Positions 5,831 through 10,729 of a stretch of 10,729 bases of DNA are shown here, one piece after another (position 1 is the first letter of the stretch; every line of letters starts with the position of its first letter). Below the pieces are notes generated by a model. It had not been told where the DNA came from. It ran no database searches and saw nothing but the letters and a program-made list of their open reading frames with translations. The translations under genes and the position numbers were made by a program. The stretch is from an uncultured Clostridia bacterium (GTDB lineage Bacteria; Bacillota; Clostridia; Christensenellales; Borkfalkiaceae). The DNA lies in NCBI GenBank assembly GCA_947587775.1, contig CANPYD010000024.1, positions 1-10,729 of the forward strand, in the 5' to 3' direction.

Positions 5831-6973
5831 ATGGCAGAGAAGAAGAACTATTACGAAGTCCTCGGCGTAAATAAGGATGCAACGGAGGAGGAGATCAAGG
5901 CGGCTTATAAAAAGCTCGTCAAGCAGTACCATCCCGATCTCCACCCGGGGGACGCTTCCGCCGCGGAAAAATTCAAGGAGATCAACGAAGCGAACGAAGT
6001 GCTCTCCGATAAGCAGAAGCGCGCCGCCTACGACTATGAACAGGCTCATCCGGGCATGAGCGGCATGGGCGGCATGGGAAGCGGCTTCGGCGGCTTTTCG
6101 GGCGCGGGCTTTTCGGGCTTCGGCGACATCTTCGATTCGATCTTTCAGGGCTTCGGCGGCGGCGCCCAGCGGGATACGACGGGCGAGGATGTGCGCGTGC
6201 AGGTGAGCCTCTCCTTTATGGACGCCGCCAAGGGGTGCCACAGGGAGATCACCTATCTGCGCAACGAACCCTGCCCCGCATGCAAGGGCACGGGCGCGAA
6301 GAACGGCACTGCCTACAAGACATGCGGCAAGTGCGGCGGAAAGGGACAGGTCCGTCTCGTGCAGGAGACGATGTTCGGCAGGACCGTCCGCGTCGGCGCA
6401 TGCCCCGATTGCGGCGGCAGAGGCAAGATCATCACCGAAAAATGCCCCGATTGCAAGGGACGCGGGTATCTCAGAAAGGAGACGAAGGTCGCCGTCGACC
6501 TGCCCGCGGGCGTGGACAATTCCTCGATGATGCGCAAGCGCGGCTACGGGCAGGCGAGCACGGAAGGGGGCGCCCCCGGGGATCTCATCATCACCTTCCG
6601 CATCGAACCGCACAAGATCTTCCGCCGCGAAGGAATGGAGCTCTTTGTCGATCTGCCCGTGCCGTTTCTGACGGCGGCGCTCGGCGGGACGGTGAAGGTG
6701 CCCGATCTCGACGACGCATTCGACTTTTCGATCCCCGAGGGAACGCAGTCGGGGACGGAGTTCACCGTCCGCGGCAAGGGGATCCGCGGGCGCACGGGGA
6801 CGGGTTCCCTTCACATCCGCGCGCTGGTGGAAGTTCCCACAAAGCTCACGCGGGAGCAAAAATCTGCGCTCGCGGCGGCGGCGCAGGGCATCGACCTGAA
6901 AAATTACGACAGAGCGAAGAGGTACGCCGACAACGTTTCCGCGCTCTACGGAAAAGATCCTTATAAAAAATAA
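5831..6973 (+). CDS. dnaJ: DnaJ, type I J-domain co-chaperone
   Basis: The 380-residue protein delivers unfolded clients to DnaK and stimulates its ATPase. All parts of a type I J-protein are in order: a J domain with HPD at 34-36, a Gly/Phe-rich linker (about 75-115), a zinc-binding region with four intact CxxCxGxG motifs starting at Cys148, Cys165, Cys191 and Cys205, and the C-terminal client-binding domains with KRGYG, GAPGDL and LTAALGG. Length is normal for the family. The ATG at 5831 fits the conserved KNYYEVLGV start, but only a weak GGGG (5822-5825) serves as ribosome binding site; another ATG four bases upstream is out of frame. The gene lies 85 bp after dnaK, with a hairpin between them, and ends just before an intrinsic terminator, so the chaperone operon stops here. 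Confidence 0.98.
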   Translation: MAEKKNYYEVLGVNKDATEEEIKAAYKKLVKQYHPDLHPGDASAAEKFKEINEANEVLSDKQKRAAYDYEQAHPGMSGMGGMGSGFGGFSGAGFSGFGDIFDSIFQGFGGGAQRDTTGEDVRVQVSLSFMDAAKGCHREITYLRNEPCPACKGTGAKNGTAYKTCGKCGGKGQVRLVQETMFGRTVRVGACPDCGGRGKIITEKCPDCKGRGYLRKETKVAVDLPAGVDNSSMMRKRGYGQASTEGGAPGDLIITFRIEPHKIFRREGMELFVDLPVPFLTAALGGTVKVPDLDDAFDFSIPEGTQSGTEFTVRGKGIRGRTGTGSLHIRALVEVPTKLTREQKSALAAAAQGIDLKNYDRAKRYADNVSALYGKDPYKK

Positions 6974-6980
6974 CATTATG

Positions 6981-7006
6981 AAAGAGACGGCAAAGGCCGT
7001 CTTTTT
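6981..7006 (+). terminator. Intrinsic terminator after dnaJ
   Basis: GACGGC (6986-6991) and GCCGTC (6996-7001) pair across an AAAG loop. The stem extends through A-T pairs into a five-T tail (7002-7006). It starts 8 bases after the dnaJ stop and closes the grpE-dnaK-dnaJ unit. Confidence 0.88.
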
Positions 7007-7054
7007 GCTATGTAACGCGGTAAAACCCCTCAGTCGCGCAAGGGCAGCGCGCCA

Positions 7055-7190
7055 GCTCCCCTGCAAGGGAAGCCGAGTTTTCCCCCTTGCTTCCCCTTAT
7101 AGGGGAAGTACCCGCGCAGCCCCACCTCTTGCTTCCCCTTGTAGGGGAAGTACCCGCGCAGCGGGGGATAGGGTTAAAGGGGAGCCGTGC
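7055..7190. repeat. Palindromic tandem repeat block upstream of prmA
   Basis: Two 35-base units (7086-7120 and 7128-7162, period 42) match at 34 of 35 positions. Each contains an 8-bp hairpin, CTTCCCCT and AGGGGAAG with a 3-base loop (TAT or TGT), followed by TACCCGCGCAGC. A third, decayed palindrome (GCTCCCCT-GCA-AGGGAAGC) sits at 7055-7073, and a GGGGGATAGGGTTAAAGGGG tail follows. No gene is supported in 7007-7213. Confidence 0.8.
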
Positions 7191-7213
7191 AAAAGCCGCG
7201 GGGGAGTTTTTTC

Positions 7214-7242
7214 TTGACATTTTGTCCGCCGTATTTTATAAT
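7214..7242 (+). promoter_or_regulatory. Perfect-consensus sigma-A promoter for the prmA operon
   Basis: TTGACA (7214-7219) and TATAAT (7237-7242) match consensus at all 12 positions with the ideal 17-base spacer. The expected transcription start, 6-8 bases after the -10 box, falls at about 7248-7250, on or within a base of the prmA ATG (7249-7251). That leaves no room for a leader or a Shine-Dalgarno sequence. Confidence 0.9.
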
Positions 7243-7248
7243 GCTCTT

Positions 7249-8193
7249 ATGAAATACATTGAGCTTACCATTCACACGACGAGCGAGGCGAGCGAGCTCG
7301 TCGCCGATATTTTATGGAACTATACCGAAGGGGGCGTCGCCGTCTCCGACCTTGCCGACGTGATCGCCCTGCAATCGGGCAAACTGGGGGTGTTTTGGGA
7401 CTATCTCGACGCCAATCTGCAAGATACGAAGCAGACGGACGTGCTCGTGAAGGCCTTCCTTCTTCCCGATCGTGCGGACGAGATCCCCGCAATCATGCAG
7501 GAGATCTACGCCTGCCGCGAGAGGAGCGGGGGAGCGATCCCCTTCGGCACCCTCGAGGAGACCAAGCGCGAGATCGACGGCGACGACTGGATCGACATCT
7601 GGAAGAAGCACTTCCGCCCCATTCATTTGGGGCATATCGTCGTCGTGCCCGAGTGGATCGAATATGAAAAAGCCGCGGACGAGAAGGTCATTCTCCTCGA
7701 CTCCAACATGGCGTTCGGCACGGGCGAACATGAGACGACCGCCATGTGCGTCGAGCTCTTGCAGGAGCACCTCAAAGAGGGAGACGTCGTGCTCGACGTG
7801 GGCTGCGGGAGTGGTATTTTGGGCATTGCGGCGGCAAAGCTCGGCGCGCGGCTCTGCTATCTCACCGATATCGACCCCGTCGCCGTCGCGAGCAGTAAGC
7901 ACAATGCAGAGAGAAACAACGTTTCGCAAAAGGTCGTCGTCGCCGAGAGCAACCTTGTCGACGACACGTCGATGCAGGCGGACGTCATTCTCGCCAACAT
8001 CACGGCGGAGATCCTCGTCTCTCTCGCGCCCGCCGTTCCCGCGCACCTTGAGGAGAACGGCACGGTGATCCTCTCCGGGATCATCCCCGACAGGGCAGAA
8101 AAGGTCAAAGCGGCGTTTGCGGCGGCGGGACTTTGCTGCATGGAAGAGAGAAGACGGGGCGAATGGCTCGCCATGGTTTTACGGAGGGCATGA
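7249..8193 (+). CDS. prmA: PrmA, ribosomal protein L11 methyltransferase
   Basis: The 314-residue protein (family usually about 290-315) uses S-adenosylmethionine to trimethylate amino groups of ribosomal protein L11. The N-terminal L11-recognition domain begins MKYIELTIHTTSEASELVAD, the usual PrmA start. The catalytic domain shows NMAFGTGEHETT (153-164), the SAM-binding loop LDVGCGSGILG (182-192) and ANITAEIL (249-256). The frame remains open upstream to 7087, but that stretch is translated repeat DNA and precedes the promoter, so ATG 7249 is the start. No Shine-Dalgarno sequence is present, and a perfect promoter lies 6 bases upstream, so the gene is probably translated from a leaderless mRNA. 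It heads an operon with rsmE, mtaB and hinT; its stop shares a base with the rsmE start (TGATG). Confidence 0.96.
   Translation: MKYIELTIHTTSEASELVADILWNYTEGGVAVSDLADVIALQSGKLGVFWDYLDANLQDTKQTDVLVKAFLLPDRADEIPAIMQEIYACRERSGGAIPFGTLEETKREIDGDDWIDIWKKHFRPIHLGHIVVVPEWIEYEKAADEKVILLDSNMAFGTGEHETTAMCVELLQEHLKEGDVVLDVGCGSGILGIAAAKLGARLCYLTDIDPVAVASSKHNAERNNVSQKVVVAESNLVDDTSMQADVILANITAEILVSLAPAVPAHLEENGTVILSGIIPDRAEKVKAAFAAAGLCCMEERRRGEWLAMVLRRA
8183..8188 (+). promoter_or_regulatory. Ribosome binding site that selects the rsmE start
   Basis: GGAGGG lies inside the last prmA codons. Two in-frame ATGs follow at 8190 and 8193. Spacing to 8190 is too short (1-2 bases) and to 8193 is workable (4-5 bases), which favours 8193. 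Confidence 0.6.
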
Positions 8194-8909
8194 TGTCTGC
8201 ACCCAAGCGGTTTTTTGTGGAAGAGATCGGGAAAGAGGTCACGCTCACGGGCGACGAATTCCGCCATGCGCACAGCGTTCTGCGCCTCGGCACGGGGGAT
8301 GAAGTCACCCTGCTCGACGGCAGCGGAAAGGAGTACGCGGCGATCGTTGCGCGCGCCGAAAAAAACGCCCTTCTTCTGCACGTCACGGGCGAAAAACCCG
8401 CTTCCCGCGAGCCGACAGCGGACGTCATGCTTCTCGTCGGCGTGCTGAAAGGGGACAAGACGGAGCTCGTCGTGCAGAAGGCGACCGAACTCGGCGTGAA
8501 CCGCATCGGGGTGTTTTCCTCCCGCTACGTTTCCGCCTATATGAACGAAAACAAGCTCGAACGCCTCCGCCGCGTCGCCAAAGAGGCGGCAAAACAGTGC
8601 CTGCGCGCCCGCGTCCCGCAGGTGGACTATTTCGACGATTTTGAGGGGGCCATGTCCGCATCGCAGGGGTATGTCCAAAAGCTCTTCGCCTGTGAATTTT
8701 TGGAGCAGAGCGAGGGGGGGATCGCGGACATGGGCGGGTCGTATTGTCTCGTCGTCGGCAGCGAGGGCGGTTTTTGCGAGGAAGAATTCGCGTACGCGAA
8801 GGAGATGGGCTTTACGGGCGTTTCGCTCGGGAAGCGCATCCTGCGGGCGGAGACGGCGGCGATCGCGCTCCTCTCCGTCGTCATGTACCGCGCGGGGGAG
8901 CTCAAATGA
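8193..8909 (+). CDS. rsmE: RsmE, 16S rRNA (uracil-1498-N3)-methyltransferase
   Basis: The 238-residue protein (family about 240-250) belongs to the SPOUT knotted methyltransferases and makes m3U1498 in 16S rRNA. The PUA-like N-terminal domain has KRFFVEE and HAHSVLRLGTGDEV. The SPOUT domain has KGDKTELVVQKATELGV, then the knot motifs VVGSEGGF (187-194) and SLGKRILRAETAA (211-223), which bind S-adenosylmethionine. The start is ATG 8193, overlapping the prmA stop by one base; ATG 8190 is an alternative that adds one Met. The stop overlaps the mtaB start by four bases (ATGA). Both overlaps imply translational coupling. The prmA-rsmE-mtaB order is conserved downstream of dnaJ in Bacillus and many other Bacillota. 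Confidence 0.96.
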   Translation: MSAPKRFFVEEIGKEVTLTGDEFRHAHSVLRLGTGDEVTLLDGSGKEYAAIVARAEKNALLLHVTGEKPASREPTADVMLLVGVLKGDKTELVVQKATELGVNRIGVFSSRYVSAYMNENKLERLRRVAKEAAKQCLRARVPQVDYFDDFEGAMSASQGYVQKLFACEFLEQSEGGIADMGGSYCLVVGSEGGFCEEEFAYAKEMGFTGVSLGKRILRAETAAIALLSVVMYRAGELK

Positions 8910-10129
8910 AGGCATGTGTGTTCACCCTCGGGTGCAAACAGAACGAAGCGGAGTCCGCATCCCTCATGCGCGGGCTCGAAGAACGCGGCTACGAGGTGAC
9001 GGACGAGCTCTCTTTTGCCGATCTGTACCTTCTCAACACCTGCGCCGTGACGGCGGAAGCGGAGAAGAAGTCCCGCCAAGCGGTCGCACGCATGCGGAAA
9101 TTCAATCCGTCCGCGCCCGTCATCGTGTGCGGGTGCGCTTCCGAACACAACGCCGAAGACTTTGCGTCCCGCGAGGGCGTCGTCCTCGTCACGGGGGCGG
9201 CGCGCAAGGATAAAATTTTGGAACTTCTGAACGAGCATGGCGTCTTCCATGAGACGGAGGGCTGTTTTACGGAGCTTCCCCCGCCCAAGGCCACCAAGAC
9301 CCGCGCCTATCTGCGCGTACAGGACGGCTGCAACCGCTTTTGCAGTTATTGCCTGATCCCCTATCTGCGGGGGAGATCTCGCTCGAGAAAGGCGGAGAAC
9401 GTCCTTGAAGAGGCGAGGGGCATGTCCGCGAAGGAGATCGTGCTCACGGGCATCGATCTTTCGGACTACCGGGACGGCGAAACCGACCTCGGCGGGCTTC
9501 TGCTCCTTCTCGGGGAGCTCCCCGCAAGGATCCGTTTAGGATCGCTGGAAGTCGGCGTCGTGACGGACGCGTTTCTCGAAAAGATGAAGGCGGCGGGGAA
9601 TGTCATGCCGCACTTTCATCTCTCTTTGCAGAGCGGTTCCACGCGGGTGCTCCGCGCCATGAACAGAAAGTATACGCGCGAAGAATATCTCGAAGCGTGC
9701 GCGCGGATCTACCGTTTTTTCCCCGATGCGGCGATCACGACGGACATCATCGTCGGCTTTCCCGCCGAGGAAGAGGAAGATTTTCTGTCTTCCCTTTCCA
9801 TCGTGGAAGAGGCGGGATTTTCGCGGGTGCACGCCTTTCCGTTTTCCCCGCGCGAGGGGACGGTCGCATATAAGATGAAAGATCTGCCCGCGGCGGTCAA
9901 AAAGGAGCGCATGGGGCGGATGCTCGCACAGGCAAAGGCGGCGGAAGAGAGATATATCTCCCGCTTTTTGGGACGGGAAGCAGAAGCCCTCTTCGAGACG
10001 GACGGGGGTTATACCGAAAATTACCTTCGGGTGCACGCCGAGGGGGCGAAAGAGGGGAGGCTCTACCGCGTCCGCCTCATTGAACGGGAAAAGGACGGCG
10101 TCCGCGCCGAGATTTTGGAGGAAATATAA
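8906..10129 (+). CDS. mtaB: MtaB, tRNA (N6-threonylcarbamoyl-A37) methylthiotransferase
   Basis: The 407-residue radical-SAM enzyme converts t6A37 to ms2t6A37 in tRNAs that read ANN codons. The N-terminal methylthiotransferase domain binds an auxiliary iron-sulfur cluster through Cys10 (TLGCKQN), Cys46 (NTCAVTAEAEKKSRQ) and Cys77. The radical-SAM motif is Cys142, Cys146 and Cys149 (QDGCNRFCSYC). HFHLSLQSGS and AMNRKYTREEY follow, with a TRAM RNA-binding domain at about 345-407. NTC.VTAEA.KKSRQ and SLE.GVVTDAF point to MtaB rather than MiaB. It is somewhat shorter than typical MtaB (about 430-450), from compact loops rather than any missing motif. The ATG at 8906 overlaps the rsmE stop and has GGGGGAG (8894-8900) upstream; the frame stays open further upstream only because of codon bias inside rsmE. 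The stop overlaps the hinT start by one base (TAATG). Confidence 0.95.
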   Translation: MKACVFTLGCKQNEAESASLMRGLEERGYEVTDELSFADLYLLNTCAVTAEAEKKSRQAVARMRKFNPSAPVIVCGCASEHNAEDFASREGVVLVTGAARKDKILELLNEHGVFHETEGCFTELPPPKATKTRAYLRVQDGCNRFCSYCLIPYLRGRSRSRKAENVLEEARGMSAKEIVLTGIDLSDYRDGETDLGGLLLLLGELPARIRLGSLEVGVVTDAFLEKMKAAGNVMPHFHLSLQSGSTRVLRAMNRKYTREEYLEACARIYRFFPDAAITTDIIVGFPAEEEEDFLSSLSIVEEAGFSRVHAFPFSPREGTVAYKMKDLPAAVKKERMGRMLAQAKAAEERYISRFLGREAEALFETDGGYTENYLRVHAEGAKEGRLYRVRLIEREKDGVRAEILEEI

Positions 10130-10464
10130 TGGAAAACTGCATATTCTGTAAGATCATCAAGGGGGAGATCCCCTCGCAAAAGGTGTATGAGGACGGGGAG
10201 ATCCTCATCTTCAAGGACATCAACCCGATCGCGAAGATCCACCTTCTCTGCGTGCCGAAGGAACATTTTGCGTACCTTTCGGAGCTGAATGACAGCCGCG
10301 CCGCACTCCTCGGGCGCACGCTTCAAAAGATCGCAACGCTCGCGCCTTCGCTCGGGCTCGGGGACGGATATCGGCTCGTGATCAATCAGGGCGAGAGCGC
10401 CGGGCAGACGGTGCATCATCTGCACATTCACATCCTCGGCGGCGAGACGCTTGGCTGGGAGTAA
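10129..10464 (+). CDS. hinT: HinT-type histidine triad nucleotide-binding protein
   Basis: The 111-residue protein is a full-length HIT-domain enzyme of the Hint branch, a group of purine nucleoside phosphoramidases and AMP-lysine hydrolases. Cys4 and Cys7 (ENCIFCKII) are the zinc-binding pair seen in many Hint proteins. KGEIPSQKVYEDGEILIFKDINP and VPKEHFAYLSEL follow the family closely. The histidine triad HLHIHIL is at 97-103, with His99 the expected nucleophile. The end ETLGWE resembles the family's usual GGRPLGW tail. GGAGG (10117-10121) lies 7 bases before the ATG, within the mtaB 3' end, so translation is coupled. It is the last gene of the operon; no T-run terminator follows, but a very stable hairpin begins 11 bases after the stop. 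The physiological substrate cannot be told from sequence. Confidence 0.94.
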   Translation: MENCIFCKIIKGEIPSQKVYEDGEILIFKDINPIAKIHLLCVPKEHFAYLSELNDSRAALLGRTLQKIATLAPSLGLGDGYRLVINQGESAGQTVHHLHIHILGGETLGWE

Positions 10465-10469
10465 CACCT

Positions 10470-10729
10470 TAGTTTCGCTCGATTTGTTTTGCGCTTGCGC
10501 CGATAAGGCGCAAGCGCAAAACAAATACGAGCGAGGAAAGTTACGTTTCTTGGGATATTGAGTCACTGTCTCGTACGCTTGTTACGACATGAAGTCGAAG
10601 GGGTTCGACAAATTGGGTGCGCTGCCGCAAAAGCGTGGTTTTGCTTCGCGCCGTAATTGGGAAAATTTCGTTCATTTCTTTGCTCGCCCCGCGAAAGGCC
10701 TACCCCCTTTGGGGGGAGGCTCCGCCGCA
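10470..10729. repeat. Dispersed structured repeat, copy B (after hinT, runs off the window)
   Basis: It starts with TAGTTTCGCT (10470-10479), as copy A does. A long hairpin follows (10476-10533). The core (10530-10618) aligns to 3479-3566 with about 12 mismatches and one gap, and contains the hairpin GTCGAA-GGGG-TTCGAC (10594-10609). A second hairpin, GCAAAA-GCGTGG-TTTTGC (10627-10644), sits where copy A has an unrelated one, followed by the shared GTAATTGGGAA (10653-10663). The right part has ATTTCTTTGCTCGCCCCGCG (10674-10693) and AGGCCTACCCCCTTT...GGCTCCGCCGCA, shared with copy A's flank at 3655-3690. No gene is supported in this stretch. Confidence 0.85.
10476..10533. other. Very stable 26-bp hairpin at the hinT 3' end
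   Basis: CGCTCG (10476-10481) plus the 20 bases at 10482-10501 pair with 10507-10526 plus CGAGCG (10528-10533). Only one base is bulged (A10527) and the loop is GATAA. With no T run it is not a classic terminator, but it would be a strong RNA or DNA hairpin that could set or protect the 3' end of the prmA-hinT transcript. Confidence 0.85.

Noticed and set aside
5666..7066. 466-codon open frame on the minus strand opposite dnaJ
   Set aside because: It is a shadow of dnaJ with no motifs or ribosome binding site, and it runs through the dnaJ terminator.
7086..7162. Tandem repeats as a CRISPR array
   Set aside because: Only two full units with a 7-base gap, internally palindromic, and no cas genes nearby.
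6978..7217. 79-codon frame after dnaJ
   Set aside because: It begins inside the dnaJ terminator and reads through repeats; not a gene.
7087..7248. Upstream in-frame extension of prmA
   Set aside because: It encodes tandem-repeat DNA (LPLIGEVPAQ...LPLVGEVPAQ), lies upstream of a perfect promoter, and would precede the conserved PrmA start.
8744..8905. In-frame extension upstream of the mtaB ATG
   Set aside because: It lies wholly within rsmE; the ATG at 8906 has a ribosome binding site and the conserved start KACVFTLGCKQN.

Overview
The window is bacterial chromosomal DNA. It most likely comes from an endospore-forming member of the Clostridia (Bacillota) with moderately high G+C. The evidence is a YpeB-type spore germination protein, a DnaK that lacks the roughly 23-residue ATPase-domain insert of Gram-negative DnaKs, and the conserved Bacillota order grpE-dnaK-dnaJ-prmA-rsmE-mtaB. 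A finer placement, for example among gut Clostridia of the Christensenellales type, is only a guess from the style of the intergenic repeats.

Layout. Bases 1-1959 hold the 3' part of a ypeB-like gene, open at the left edge, with an unusually long lysine-rich N-terminal region before its membrane helix. A bidirectional terminator (about 1974-2008) separates it from a converging minus-strand gene (2018-2650) for an orotate-phosphoribosyltransferase-like protein. A 164-bp divergent promoter region (2651-2814) follows, then the chaperone genes grpE (2815-3357), dnaK (3955-5745) and dnaJ (5831-6973). No hrcA precedes grpE and no CIRCE operator is visible. grpE and dnaK are split by about 600 bp packed with palindromic repeats. 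dnaK and dnaJ are separated by a short hairpin, and dnaJ ends at a good intrinsic terminator (6981-7006). A second repeat block (about 7055-7190) precedes a perfect-consensus sigma-A promoter (TTGACA-17-TATAAT, 7214-7242) placed so close to prmA that the mRNA should be leaderless. prmA, rsmE, mtaB and hinT (7249-10464) overlap end to start and form one translationally coupled operon. The window ends in a second copy of the repeat found after grpE.

How the genes work together. GrpE, DnaK and DnaJ are the nucleotide-exchange factor, Hsp70 and J-protein of one folding machine. PrmA methylates ribosomal protein L11, RsmE methylates U1498 of 16S rRNA, and MtaB thiomethylates tRNA at A37, so the second operon is a translation-machinery modification set plus a HIT-family nucleotide hydrolase. 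The terminator after dnaJ and the private promoter before prmA separate the modification operon from the heat-shock genes it usually follows.

Most novel material. The intergenic DNA holds two copies (about 3355-3611 and 10470-10663) of a structured dispersed element. They share an approximately 88-nt core, a hairpin with a compensatory C-G to T-A change, and outer stems whose arms differ in sequence but still pair in each copy. The leaderless prmA promoter and the histone-H1-like tail on YpeB are the other notable points.
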